From: Actinobacteria bacterium OV320
GTDB taxonomy: Bacteria > Actinomycetota > Actinomycetes > Streptomycetales > Streptomycetaceae
Direction: 5' to 3'
Assembly: GCA_001298545.1 (NCBI GenBank)
Contig: LJCX01000004.1
Location: 1 to 58,495, forward strand
Length of the DNA stretch: 58,495 nt
The position numbers were made by a program, and so were the translations under genes. The notes under the pieces are model-generated. The model searched no databases, was not told the DNA's origin, and was given only the letters and a program-made list of their open reading frames with translations. The first letter of the stretch is position 1; the number at the start of each line of letters is the position of its first letter. This document shows, piece by piece, positions 28,209-36,909 of the stretch.

Positions 28209-28928
28209 GTGCCGGGCTACGACAAGTACGCCCACGAACCCTTCGCCGTCACCGTCGACCTCGCCGTCCTCACGCTCCGCGCGGGCGGCCTGCACGTACT
28301 GCTCGTCGAACGCGGCCAGGAGCCGTACGCCGGCCGGTGGGCGCTGCCGGGGGGCTTCGTGCTGCCGGACGAGTCCGCGGAGACCGCCGCCCGGCGGGAA
28401 CTCGCCGAGGAGACCGGCCTGAAGGACGTCTCCGGGCTGCACCTCGAGCAGCTGCGCACCTACAGCGAACCCGACCGCGACCCCCGGATGCGGGTCGTGT
28501 CCGTCGCCTTCGCCGCGCTGCTGCCCGACGCCCCCGAGCCGACGGGCGGCGGCGACGCGGCCCAGGCGCGCTGGCTGCCGTACGACGACGCGAAGCCGCT
28601 CGCCTTCGACCACGACCGGATCCTGGCCGACGCCCACGACCGGGTCGGCGCCAAACTCGAGTACACCTGCCTCGCCACGGCCTTCTGCCCGACCGAGTTC
28701 ACCCTCGGCGAGCTCCAGCAGGTCTACGAGACGGTGTGGGGGACCGGCCTGGACCGGCCCAACTTCCGCCGCAAGGTGCTCGCCACCCCGGGCTTCGTCG
28801 AGCCCGTGCCCCGCGGCGCGCGCCTCACCGGCGGCCGCGGCAAGCCCGCCGCCCTCTACCGGGCGGGCGCCGCCACCGCGCTCCACCCGCCCCTGCTGCG
28901 ACCGCCCCGGGAAGGACGATCCGCATGA
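28209..28928 (+). CDS. NrtR-type Nudix/winged-helix protein
   Basis: 239 aa. N-terminal Nudix domain with a perfect Nudix box (G49, E55, REL 63-65, EE 67-68, G70: core ARRELAEETGL), so hydrolase activity is possible. The C-terminal part (EFTLGELQQVYETVWGTGLD, then RPNFRRKVLATPGFVE and GGRGKPAALYR) is the winged helix of NrtR regulators, which bind ADP-ribose and repress NAD-metabolism genes. GTG 28209 has GAGGGGG 8 bp upstream; GTG 28200 is possible but abuts that sequence. Its stop overlaps the next ATG. Probably regulates its own operon through the palindrome at 28174-28190. Confidence 0.88.
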   Translation: MPGYDKYAHEPFAVTVDLAVLTLRAGGLHVLLVERGQEPYAGRWALPGGFVLPDESAETAARRELAEETGLKDVSGLHLEQLRTYSEPDRDPRMRVVSVAFAALLPDAPEPTGGGDAAQARWLPYDDAKPLAFDHDRILADAHDRVGAKLEYTCLATAFCPTEFTLGELQQVYETVWGTGLDRPNFRRKVLATPGFVEPVPRGARLTGGRGKPAALYRAGAATALHPPLLRPPREGRSA

Positions 28929-29947
28929 CCACCTCGACCACCGTCAGGAAGCGGGCCACCGGGTCCCTGCTGGGACTCGCGCTGGGGGACGCGCTCGGGT
29001 TTCCCACCGAGTTCAACGACGTTCCGTCGATCCTCGCCAAGTGCGGGCCCTGGCGGGAGATGGAACTGCCGAAGCGCGCCTTCGTCTCCGACGACACCCA
29101 GATGACCCTGGCCGTGGGCCGGGCCCTGCGGACCGCCATGGACCGCGGGCTGCTCGTGCCGACGTCGCTCGCGCACCCGCTGCGCGCGGAGTTCGTGGAC
29201 TGGTACCGGTCACCGGACAACAACCGGGCCCCAGGGCGGACCTGCCTGACGGCGTGCAGCCTGCTCAAGGACGAGAACCGCGGCTGGCAGGACGCCAGTC
29301 AGATCGGTTCCAAGGGCTGCGGCGCCAACATGCGGGTGGCGCCCGTCGGACTCGTCCCCGGGCTCAGCGAGGAGCAGCGTGCCGGTGCCGCCCAGCTCCA
29401 GTCCGCCCTCACCCACGGGCACCCCACCGCGCTCGCCGCCTCCGACCTCACCGCCCACGCCGTACGGCTGCTCACCCAGGGTGCCGAGCCGGCGGCCCTG
29501 GTCGGGCTCCTGAGGGCCTACGCCGTCGACAACCGCTCCCGCTACCACCACCGCTGGCTCGGCGACCTGTGGACCCGCAGCCAGGACCCCACCCCGGAGC
29601 ACTTCATCGCGCGCGGCTGGGACGAGTGCCTCGGTGTGCTGGAGCGCCTCGGGGAGGCGCTGCGCGACCCCGCGCCCGAGACCGATCCGTGCCTGGCCAC
29701 GGGGGCGGGGTGGATCGCCGAGGAGGCCATGGCGACCGGTCTGCTGTGCTTCCTGCTCTTCCCGGACGAGCCGGTGACCGTGCTGCGCCGGGCCGCCTGC
29801 TCCTCCGGGGACTCCGACTCCATCGCCTGTCTGGCGGGCGCCTTCGCGGGCGCTCACGCCGGGGCCGACGCCTGGCCGACGGCGTGGGCGGACCGGATCG
29901 AGTACCAGGGGGAGTTGGTGACGCTCGGGGCGCTCTGGGACCAGTGA
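28925..29947 (+). CDS. ADP-ribosylglycohydrolase family protein (DraG/ARH type)
   Basis: 340 aa. Motifs of the di-metal ARH fold are in order: LLGLALGDALGFPTEF (about 14-29), SDDTQMTLAVG (Mg ligands), GSKGCGANMRVAPVGL, and CSSGDSDSIACLAGAFAGAH with the C-terminal metal-binding aspartates. Family members remove ADP-ribose from proteins or DNA or cleave ADP-ribosyl compounds. The ATG at 28925 overlaps the stop of the Nudix/NrtR gene, so the two are coupled. It ends 12 bp from the convergent Rieske gene. Confidence 0.92.
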   Translation: MTTSTTVRKRATGSLLGLALGDALGFPTEFNDVPSILAKCGPWREMELPKRAFVSDDTQMTLAVGRALRTAMDRGLLVPTSLAHPLRAEFVDWYRSPDNNRAPGRTCLTACSLLKDENRGWQDASQIGSKGCGANMRVAPVGLVPGLSEEQRAGAAQLQSALTHGHPTALAASDLTAHAVRLLTQGAEPAALVGLLRAYAVDNRSRYHHRWLGDLWTRSQDPTPEHFIARGWDECLGVLERLGEALRDPAPETDPCLATGAGWIAEEAMATGLLCFLLFPDEPVTVLRRAACSSGDSDSIACLAGAFAGAHAGADAWPTAWADRIEYQGELVTLGALWDQ

Positions 29948-29959
29948 CCCGGCAGGGGC

Positions 29960-30379
29960 TCAGGTCAGCTTGATCGAGCCGCCCTCGACGGTGATCTGCT
30001 CCGTGGGCAGCGGCTCGGTCGCCGGGCCGCCGGCCACCGAGCCGTCGGCGATACGGAACTCGCTCTTGTGGCAGGGGCAGTGGATGATGCCGTCGGCGAT
30101 GCTGCCGACGGTGCAGCCCTGATGGGTGCAGACCGCGGAGAACGCCTTGAAGTCGCCCTTCGTCGGCTGGGTGACGACGACCTTCTCCTCCGCGAAGATC
30201 TTGCCGCCGCCGACGGGGATGTCGGTGGTCTTCGCCAGCGCCTGGCCGGCGGAGGCCTTCGGGGACTGCTCGGACGAGGAGTCGTCCTCGTTGCCGTACT
30301 CGCCGCAGCCCGTGGCGAGCGCGGCTGCCGCGCCGCCCGTCGCCAGGAGAACCGTGCGCCGTGTCGCGGGGAGGGTCAT
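29960..30379 (-). CDS. Rieske [2Fe-2S] lipoprotein
   Basis: 139 aa. N-terminus has a twin arginine (RRTVLL, R7-R8) and a lipobox LATGC with C25, so it is probably Tat-exported after cofactor insertion and lipid-anchored outside the membrane. The Rieske domain has CTHQGC (84-89) and CPCH (101-104): C84, H86, C101 and H104 should ligate the cluster, with C89-C103 as disulfide. Residues 27-45 are a Ser/Asp/Glu linker. ATG at 30379 overlaps the stop of the upstream membrane-protein gene (ATGA). Too small to be QcrA; likely a soluble-domain electron carrier for its neighbour. Confidence 0.92.
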   Translation of the reverse strand: MTLPATRRTVLLATGGAAAALATGCGEYGNEDDSSSEQSPKASAGQALAKTTDIPVGGGKIFAEEKVVVTQPTKGDFKAFSAVCTHQGCTVGSIADGIIHCPCHKSEFRIADGSVAGGPATEPLPTEQITVEGGSIKLT

Positions 30380-30960
30380 GTCGTCACTCCGAACGTGCGG
30401 AAGAACCAGAGGGCCGAGGTCAGCCAGATGATCGTGAGTACGGCGAAGACGAGTCCGCCGACGACCGGCAGCAGCCATCCCGGGAGTCGCTCCGAACGGA
30501 GCAGCAGCATCTTGGCACTGAATGCGCCGAAGAAGAAGCAACCCAGGAGGGAGTGCCACATAACGCGCGTTTCGTATGTCTGATAGCCAAGCGCGTACAG
30601 GCAGTGCACCGCAACCGGGACCGCGATCAGAAAGGCCGCGCGACCCGACCAGCGGTGCAGCCTGCCGGACCAGGCGGGTCCAGGCAGCCTGCCGTACAGC
30701 ATCGCGGCGGAGACGAGCTGGACCAGCGCGAAGAACATCGCGGCCGTCGCCAGCCAGGACTTGACCGCGCCCGTGCTGCTGAAGCCGGCCAGGTTGAAGG
30801 CCGTCCCGGCCGGGTCGTGGACCTTGCCGTACACGCCCAGGGCGAGCGCCACGGCGGCGGCGACCAGCGCCGGGACCAGATAGCGGGCGGGGTGCGGGCC
30901 GGGCCGTGCGCGACCGGGGCCGGGGAAACCCTGGGTGGCGGCGTTCGGGTCGACGGTCAT
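30376..30960 (-). CDS. Five-helix membrane protein (DUF6529-like) with cytochrome-b-like histidines
   Basis: 194 aa. Predicted transmembrane helices at about 27-45, 67-90, 105-126, 134-154 and 160-187. Histidines occur at H102 (RLHRWSGR), H119 (VAVHCLYALG) and H136 (VMWHSLLG), near or in helices 3 and 4; the HRW-x-GR pattern recalls cytochrome b561 and ferric-reductase proteins, so heme b binding is possible but unproven. ATG at 30960; stop overlaps the Rieske start, so the two products are made together. I recall the family as unannotated (DUF6529). Confidence 0.85.
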   Translation of the reverse strand: MTVDPNAATQGFPGPGRARPGPHPARYLVPALVAAAVALALGVYGKVHDPAGTAFNLAGFSSTGAVKSWLATAAMFFALVQLVSAAMLYGRLPGPAWSGRLHRWSGRAAFLIAVPVAVHCLYALGYQTYETRVMWHSLLGCFFFGAFSAKMLLLRSERLPGWLLPVVGGLVFAVLTIIWLTSALWFFRTFGVTT

Positions 30961-30983
30961 GGTGGCTCCCTGCTCGAAAGGGG

Positions 30984-31643
30984 TCAGGGCGTGGCGGGGC
31001 GGGCCGTGAGCTGCTGTCCGTAGACCGTCACCGCGCCGGTCTCCGGGTCGATGGCCGGCGCGGGGGAGGGCTTGCCGTCGCGGGTGAGGATGCCGACCTG
31101 GGTGCCGTCCTTCAGCACGATCCAGCCGCCGTCGATCTTCGCGGAGCGCACGGTGGCCGTCGCCCGCCACAGCCCGGACGGCTTCGTCGCCCGGTCCGCC
31201 GAGAAGGCGTGCCGTCCGCCGCCCACGGTGACCGTGCCTTCCACGCGCTTGCCGTCCCGGAGCGTGCCGTCCAGTTTCGCGCCGTGCTGGCCGGTGAGCC
31301 GCAGTGTGCCGTCGTCCTCGACGTCGCCCCTGAGCCAGGACTCCTCGGCACGGCCGTCGCAGTAGTACGCGATCGCCTTGTCGTCGCGGACGGTGACGGC
31401 GATCGCCGCCGCGTCGTCGTCCGTGCGGCCGGCGTAGTCGGCGTCGGCGGCCGGGACACGGGAGGGGGAGGGGGCCGGGGTGGGCGCGGTCGAGGCGGCG
31501 CTCCGGGCGGGGGCCGGACTCGGTGACTTCTCCTCGTACGAGGACGAGGCGGTCTTCGTCCCTGTCGTCGCGTTGAGTGTCAGCAGGAACAGGCCGAGCA
31601 CCAGTCCCGCGAGAAGGGTGAGCAGGGGTCCTGGACGCTTCAT
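30984..31643 (-). CDS. Secreted or membrane-anchored protein of unknown function, first gene of the Rieske operon
   Basis: 219 aa. A signal or anchor helix at about 6-26 (LLTLLAGLVLGLFLLTL), a Ser/Pro/Ala linker to about 70, then a compact beta-rich domain (TDDDAAAIAVTVRDDKAIAYY, CDGRAEESW, LKDGTQVGILTRDGKPS). Repeated strand-turn patterns suggest a barrel. Only one cysteine is seen in the exported domain (CDGRAEESW). It lies 23 bp upstream of the DUF6529-like gene and is likely in the same transcript. Confidence 0.8.
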   Translation of the reverse strand: MKRPGPLLTLLAGLVLGLFLLTLNATTGTKTASSSYEEKSPSPAPARSAASTAPTPAPSPSRVPAADADYAGRTDDDAAAIAVTVRDDKAIAYYCDGRAEESWLRGDVEDDGTLRLTGQHGAKLDGTLRDGKRVEGTVTVGGGRHAFSADRATKPSGLWRATATVRSAKIDGGWIVLKDGTQVGILTRDGKPSPAPAIDPETGAVTVYGQQLTARPATP

Positions 31644-31837
31644 GTCGGGCCTTCCCCGATGCGGGTGTCCTGCCGTCAGAGTGCCATGAGAGCGCAGGCC
31701 GCACCCGCCGTAAAGGGCGTACGGGGGCGTTCCCGTCTCGGCACGCGGGCGGCGCGCACCGGACAGGCTCGGGCTGACTAGGCTGGCTGCGTCAGGAGCC
31801 GTAGTCGGCAGTGGGTACGTCAGCAAGGAGCAGCGCC

Positions 31838-32200
31838 GTGGCGGTACGAGCGGTCCGGGGAGCCGTCCAACTCGAGCGGGACGAGGCCGGCCACATGGAC
31901 GAGCAGGTCGGAGCCCTGCTCACCGCCGTCCTGGAGCGGAACTCGCTCGGCGCCGACGACCTGATCAGCATCTGGTTCACGGCCACCCCCGACCTGCACA
32001 GCGACTTCCCGGCGGCCGCGGCCCGCAAGCTCGGCATCGTCGACGTGCCGCTGATCTGCGCCCAGGAACTCGACATCGCGGGCGCCATGCCGCGGGTCGT
32101 GCGCATCCTGGCGCACGTCGAGTCCGACAAGGCGCGCGCCGACATCAACCACGTCTACCTCGGGGCCGCGGCCGCCCTGCGCAGGGACATCGCCCAGTGA
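31838..32200 (+). CDS. aroH: Chorismate mutase, AroH class
   Basis: 120 aa trimeric-type chorismate mutase, converting chorismate to prephenate. AVRAVRGAVQLERDEAGHMD, DLISIWFTATPDLHSDFPAA and ELDIAGAMPRVVRILAHV are characteristic, with the catalytic Arg of the RGA motif present. GTG at 31838 has AAGGAG (31825-31830) 7 bp upstream. Its stop overlaps the GTG of tyrA, giving a two-step route to tyrosine precursors in one operon. Confidence 0.93.
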   Translation: MAVRAVRGAVQLERDEAGHMDEQVGALLTAVLERNSLGADDLISIWFTATPDLHSDFPAAAARKLGIVDVPLICAQELDIAGAMPRVVRILAHVESDKARADINHVYLGAAAALRRDIAQ

Positions 32201-33282
32201 GGACCGCGCTCGTCATCGGAACCGGGCTGATCGGCACGTCCGCCGCGCTGGCCCTGGCCCAGCGGGGCGTCGTCGTCCACCTCGCCGACCACGACCCCGG
32301 GCAGGCCCGTACGGCGGCGGCGCTCGGCGCCGGCACCGACGCGGAGCCCGAGGGCCCGGTCGACCTCGCGATCGTCGCCGCGCCGCCCGCGCACGTCGCC
32401 GGTGTGCTCGCCGACGCGATGCGCCGAGGGGTGGCCCGCGGCTACCTCGACGTGGCCAGCGTGAAGGGCGGGCCGCGCCGTGAGCTGCTGGCGCTCGGCC
32501 TCGACCTGTCGGCGTACATCGGCAGCCACCCCATGTCCGGCCGGGAGAAGTCGGGCCCGCTGGCCGCGACCGGTGACCTCTTCGAGGGGCGCCCCTGGGT
32601 GCTGACGCCGACCCGGGACACCGACACCGAGGTGCTGAACCTCGCCCTGGAGCTGGTCTCGCACTGCCGTGCCGTCCCGGTGGTCATGGACGCGGACGCC
32701 CACGACCGCGCGGTGGCGCTGGTCTCGCACATGCCGCACCTGGTCTCCAGCATGGTCGCGGCGCGTCTGGAGCACGCCGAGGAGGCCGCCGTACGGCTGT
32801 GCGGACAGGGCATCCGGGACGTCACCCGGATCGCCGCCTCCGACCCCGGCATGTGGATCGACATCCTGTCCGCGAACCCGGGGCCGGTCGCCGACCTGCT
32901 CACCGACGTCGCCGCCGACCTGGAGGAGACGGTCCGGTCCCTGCGCGCCCTGCAGTCCTCCGACGACTCCAAGCGCCGCGAGGGCGCCGACGGCGTCCAG
33001 GACGTGCTGCGTCGCGGCAACGCGGGCCAGGTCCGCGTTCCCGGCAAGCACGGGGCCGCTCCGCGGGCGTACGAGGTGGTGGCGGTGCTCATCGACGACC
33101 AGCCCGGTCAGCTGGCCCGTATCTTCGCCGACGCCGGACAGGCGGGCGTCAACATCGAGGACGTACGCATCGAGCACGCGACCGGGCAGCAGGCGGGTCT
33201 GGTGCAGCTGATGGTCGAGCCGAAGTCCGCGGTGGTGCTGTCCTCGGCGTTGCGCGAGAGGGGCTGGGCCCTGCGGCAGTAG
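32197..33282 (+). CDS. tyrA: Prephenate dehydrogenase with ACT domain
   Basis: 361 aa. NAD-binding motif ALVIGTGLIGTSAALAL at the N-terminus; catalytic region YIGSHPMSGREKSG contains the conserved His and Gly residues. The C-terminal ACT-like domain (about 290-361: YEVVAVLIDDQPGQLARIFA, VNIEDVRIEHATGQQ) should give feedback control by tyrosine. Coupled to the chorismate mutase by a GTGA overlap. Confidence 0.95.
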   Translation: MRTALVIGTGLIGTSAALALAQRGVVVHLADHDPGQARTAAALGAGTDAEPEGPVDLAIVAAPPAHVAGVLADAMRRGVARGYLDVASVKGGPRRELLALGLDLSAYIGSHPMSGREKSGPLAATGDLFEGRPWVLTPTRDTDTEVLNLALELVSHCRAVPVVMDADAHDRAVALVSHMPHLVSSMVAARLEHAEEAAVRLCGQGIRDVTRIAASDPGMWIDILSANPGPVADLLTDVAADLEETVRSLRALQSSDDSKRREGADGVQDVLRRGNAGQVRVPGKHGAAPRAYEVVAVLIDDQPGQLARIFADAGQAGVNIEDVRIEHATGQQAGLVQLMVEPKSAVVLSSALRERGWALRQ

Positions 33283-33413
33283 GGCGCCGCGCGGCCCGGG
33301 CACCCGGCGCGGACCAGGTACCGGCCGGACGAGTGACGCGCGGCCGGTAACCTTGTGCGGGGCGCGGTCGCGTCCCGCACACCCACCGCCTCGCACCAGG
33401 AAGGTGTCCTCCC

Positions 33414-34100
33414 GTGGAAAACGGCGCCGCCCAGCCCGTGATTGTCGCCATCGACGGCCCCTCGGGCACGGGCAAGTCGAGCACGTCCAAGGCTGTTGCC
33501 GCCCAGCTGGGGCTGAGCTACCTGGACACCGGCGCCCAGTACCGGGCGATCACGTGGTGGATGGTGACCAACGGGATCGACATCGAGGACCCCACGGCGA
33601 TCGCCGCCGTCGCCGACAAGCCGGAGATCCTCTCCGGCACCGACCCGGCCGCCCCGACGATCACGGTCGACGGCATCGACGTGGCCGGCCCGATCCGCAC
33701 CCAGGAGGTCACCGCCAAGGTCAGCGCGGTGAGCGCCGTACCCGAGGTGCGGGCCCGGATCACCGAGCTCCAGCGCTCGCTGGCGGCCTCCACCGAGCAG
33801 GGGATCGTCGTCGAGGGCCGGGACATCGGCACGACCGTGCTGCCCGACGCCGACCTGAAGATCTTCCTCACCGCCTCCCCGGAGGCCCGGGCCGCCCGGC
33901 GCAGCGGCGAGCTGAAGGGCGCGGACGTCCACAGCACCCGGGAGGCGCTGATCAAGCGGGACGCCGCCGACTCCTCCCGCAAGACCTCCCCGCTCGCCAA
34001 GGCGGACGACGCCGTCGAGGTGGACACCACGGAGCTGACGCTGGCCCAGGTCATCGAGTGCGTCGTCACCCTCGTCGAGGAGAAGCGGGCCGCGAAGTGA
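33414..34100 (+). CDS. cmk: Cytidylate kinase
   Basis: 228 aa. Phosphorylates CMP and dCMP. P-loop GPSGTGKSSTSK near residue 15, YLDTGAQYRAITWW for CMP binding, VVEGRDIGTTVLPDADLKIF and the LID arginines near KRDAADSSRKTSPL are present. GTG at 33414 follows AGGAAGG. Its stop overlaps the start of the acyltransferase gene. Part of the scpA/scpB/rluB-cmk-der synteny. Confidence 0.95.
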   Translation: MENGAAQPVIVAIDGPSGTGKSSTSKAVAAQLGLSYLDTGAQYRAITWWMVTNGIDIEDPTAIAAVADKPEILSGTDPAAPTITVDGIDVAGPIRTQEVTAKVSAVSAVPEVRARITELQRSLAASTEQGIVVEGRDIGTTVLPDADLKIFLTASPEARAARRSGELKGADVHSTREALIKRDAADSSRKTSPLAKADDAVEVDTTELTLAQVIECVVTLVEEKRAAK

Positions 34101-34750
34101 CCACCGGGTCCGTGCCCTCGGAGAAGGGCGCCGAGGTCGGGCGGCGCATCGGCGTCGGCCTGATGTACGGGCTGTTCAAGCCGCGGGTGCTGGGCGCCTG
34201 GAAGGTGCCGGCGAGCGGCCCGCTGATCTTCGCGATCAACCACTCGCACAACGTCGACGGTCCGATGGTGATGGGCGTGGCGCCGCGGCCGACGCACTTC
34301 CTGATCAAGAAGGAAGCGTTCATCGGCCCCCTCGACCCGTTCCTGACCGCCATCGGGCAGCTCAAGGTCGACCGCGACACCACCGACCGGACGGCGATCA
34401 CCCGCGCGCTGGGCGTGCTGGAGAACGGCGGGGTCCTCGGGATCTTCCCGGAGGGCACCCGCGGCGAGGGAGACTTCGCCGCCCTGCGCGCCGGGCTCGC
34501 GTACTTCGCGGTGCGCGGCGGGGCCCCGATCGTGCCCGTCGCCGTGCTGGGAAGTTCCGAACGGCGCGGACGGTTGATAAAGGCACTGCCCCCGCTGCGC
34601 TGCCGCGTCGACGTCGTCTTCGGCGAACCGTTCGACGCGGGCGACGGCAGCGGGCTGCGTACCCGCAAGGCACTGGACGCCGCCACCGAACGCATCCAGA
34701 AACAGTTGGCCGCACACCTGGAAAACGCCAGGCGCCTGACCGGGCGCTGA
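34097..34750 (+). CDS. 1-acyl-sn-glycerol-3-phosphate acyltransferase (PlsC-like)
   Basis: 217 aa. The HX4D catalytic motif is in NHSHNVDGPMVMG, and FPEGTRGEG is the glycerol-phosphate-binding motif; PIVPVAVLGS is the conserved block IV. Makes phosphatidic acid from lysophosphatidic acid at the membrane, or acylates a related lipid. GTG at 34097 overlaps the cmk stop. A PlsC gene between cmk and der is frequent in actinobacteria. Confidence 0.93.
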   Translation: MTTGSVPSEKGAEVGRRIGVGLMYGLFKPRVLGAWKVPASGPLIFAINHSHNVDGPMVMGVAPRPTHFLIKKEAFIGPLDPFLTAIGQLKVDRDTTDRTAITRALGVLENGGVLGIFPEGTRGEGDFAALRAGLAYFAVRGGAPIVPVAVLGSSERRGRLIKALPPLRCRVDVVFGEPFDAGDGSGLRTRKALDAATERIQKQLAAHLENARRLTGR

Positions 34751-34837
34751 GCGACACTGAATACCGAGTAGTGGATCAACCCGAACAAAACGGCTGTTCC
34801 ACCGATCACCACGAATGAACGACGAGGTACGGACTTC

Positions 34838-36319
34838 ATGAACGACCACATCCAGCCCGACGGCTCGGAAGCCTTCGAGCACGATCACGGGGCGCTCGGC
34901 GACGCCGAGTACGCGGAGTTCATGGAGCTCGCCGCCGTCGAGGGCTTCGACGTAGAGGACGTCGAGGGGGCGATCGAGGCCGCAGGGCACGGGCCGCTCC
35001 CGGTGCTCGCCGTCATCGGCCGCCCGAACGTCGGCAAGTCGACCCTGGTGAACCGGATCATCGGCCGCCGCGAGGCCGTCGTCGAGGACAAGCCGGGCGT
35101 CACCCGCGACCGCGTCACCTACGAGGCGGAGTGGGCGGGCCGCCGCTTCAAGCTCGTCGACACCGGCGGCTGGGAGCAGGACGTCCTCGGCATCGACGCC
35201 TCCGTGGCCGCGCAGGCCGAGTACGCGATCGAGGCCGCCGACGCCGTCGTCTTCGTCGTCGACGCCAAGGTCGGCGCCACCGACACCGACGAGGCGGTCG
35301 TACGGCTGCTGCGCAAGGCCGGCAAGCCCGTCGTGCTGGCCGCCAACAAGGTCGACGGCATGAGCGGCGAGGCCGACGCGGCCGCCCTGTGGTCCCTGGG
35401 CCTCGGCGAGCCGCACCCGATCTCCGCTCTGCACGGCCGCGGCACCGGCGACATGCTGGACGCCGTCCTGGAGGCGCTGCCGGAGGCCCCCGCGCAGACC
35501 TTCGGCACCGCGGTCGGCGGCCCGCGCCGCATCGCGCTCATCGGCCGCCCGAACGTCGGCAAGTCCTCGCTGCTGAACAAGGTGGCGGGCGAAGACCGGG
35601 TCGTCGTCAACGAGATCGCGGGCACCACCCGCGACCCGGTCGACGAGCTGATCGAACTCGGCGGTGTGACCTGGAAGTTCGTCGACACGGCGGGCATCCG
35701 CAAGCGCGTCCACCTCCAGCAGGGCGCCGACTACTACGCCTCGCTGCGCACCGAGGCCGCCGTCGAGAAGGCCGAGGTGGCCGTCATCCTGGTCGACGCC
35801 TCCGAGTCCATCTCGGTCCAGGACCAGCGCATCGTCACCATGGCGGTCGACGCGGGCCGCGCCCTCGTCATCGCCTACAACAAGTGGGACACCCTCGACG
35901 AGGAGCGCCGCTACTACCTGGAGCGGGAGATCGAGACCGAGTTCGCCCAGGTCGCCTGGGCGCCCCGGGTGAACGTCTCGGCGCGCACCGGCCGGCACAT
36001 GGAGAAGCTGGTCCCGGCGATCGAGGCCGCCCTGGCGGGCTGGGAGACCCGCGTCCCGACGGGCCGTCTCAACGCCTTCCTGGGCGAGCTGGTCGCCGCC
36101 CACCCGCACCCGGTCCGCGGCGGCAAGCAGCCGCGCATCCTGTTCGGCACCCAGGCCGGGACCAAGCCCCCGCGCTTCGTCCTCTTCGCCTCCGGCTTCA
36201 TCGAGGCGGGCTACCGGCGCTTCATCGAGCGCCGTCTGCGCGAGGAGTTCGGCTTCGAGGGCACCCCGATCCACATCTCGGTGCGGGTGCGCGAGAAGCG
36301 CGGCACCAAGAAGAAGTAA
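34838..36319 (+). CDS. der: Ribosome biogenesis GTPase Der (EngA)
   Basis: 493 aa with two G domains in tandem: G1 motifs [13 protein letters not shown] (about 63) and [13 protein letters not shown] (about 236), DTGGWE and DTAGIRKR as G3, NKVDG and NKWD as G4, then a KH-like C-terminal domain ([20 protein letters not shown] to the end). A 50-residue acidic N-terminal extension is typical of actinobacterial Der. Assists 50S subunit maturation. ATG at 34838. Confidence 0.97.
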   Translation: MNDHIQPDGSEAFEHDHGALGDAEYAEFMELAAVEGFDVEDVEGAIEAAGHGPLPVLAVIGRPNVGKSTLVNRIIGRREAVVEDKPGVTRDRVTYEAEWAGRRFKLVDTGGWEQDVLGIDASVAAQAEYAIEAADAVVFVVDAKVGATDTDEAVVRLLRKAGKPVVLAANKVDGMSGEADAAALWSLGLGEPHPISALHGRGTGDMLDAVLEALPEAPAQTFGTAVGGPRRIALIGRPNVGKSSLLNKVAGEDRVVVNEIAGTTRDPVDELIELGGVTWKFVDTAGIRKRVHLQQGADYYASLRTEAAVEKAEVAVILVDASESISVQDQRIVTMAVDAGRALVIAYNKWDTLDEERRYYLEREIETEFAQVAWAPRVNVSARTGRHMEKLVPAIEAALAGWETRVPTGRLNAFLGELVAAHPHPVRGGKQPRILFGTQAGTKPPRFVLFASGFIEAGYRRFIERRLREEFGFEGTPIHISVRVREKRGTKKK

Positions 36320-36325
36320 CGGCAC

Positions 36326-36372
36326 CACGACCGGAGGGCGGCACCCGTGACGGGTGCCGCCCTCCGGTCGTG
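36326..36372. terminator. Strong bidirectional terminator after der
   Basis: A 22-bp perfect stem (36326-36347 and 36351-36372) closed by a 3-nt loop TGA, between two convergent genes. Confidence 0.85.
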
Positions 36373-36380
36373 ATCAGTGA

Positions 36381-36782
36381 TCAGAAGGACCTGCGGGGGG
36401 CCGGCGGGAGCGCCGCCGGCACGTGGTGCATCGAGGTCGGCGCGGCCTGCTGGCCGAGCTGCCCGACCCGCTGCCACTGGGACTGCTGTCCGACCCGCGC
36501 GCTCTGCGCCCCCGCGCTGTAGGCGCTGTAGGAGCTGCTGAACGACCCCGGGCGGGGCGCCGGGTAGGAACCCGTGTGGTGCGGGATGTTCCCGAAGGCG
36601 GTGAACCCCAGATCGTCCTCGCCGCTGCGATCGCCGGGCAGCGAACGGAACGTCTTGACGTACTCGGCGTAGAGCGCGTCGTAGATCGGCGTGGCCGATG
36701 GGCCGCCGGACGTGTCCTGGGCCGGTCGCGCGGACGGGATCGACTGGAAGGACGGGCGGCGGGGAACGTCGTAGGTGTGCAC
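36381..36782 (-). CDS. Conserved hypothetical protein, low complexity
   Basis: 133 aa. A folded-looking segment ATPIYDALYAEYVKTFRSLP (about 30-49) and DLGFTAFGN are flanked by Ser/Ala/Gln/Pro-rich stretches ending in a basic SFXX-type tail (PRRSF). No domain recognised. The minus-strand position, between a strong terminator and its own promoter, and Streptomyces-wide occurrence from memory support a real gene. ATG at 36782 is the only sensible start. Confidence 0.65.
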   Translation of the reverse strand: MHTYDVPRRPSFQSIPSARPAQDTSGGPSATPIYDALYAEYVKTFRSLPGDRSGEDDLGFTAFGNIPHHTGSYPAPRPGSFSSSYSAYSAGAQSARVGQQSQWQRVGQLGQQAAPTSMHHVPAALPPAPRRSF

Positions 36783-36909
36783 GTATGTCCAAACGACGCG
36801 GCACGGGAAGGGATGCGGCTCGGCAGGCGGCCTCAGGGGGGCGCGGGGCCGCGTCCGTGGACGCCCTTCCGGTCGCCGTACGGCCGCGGTCCCCGCCCGG
36901 TGGGCGAAC

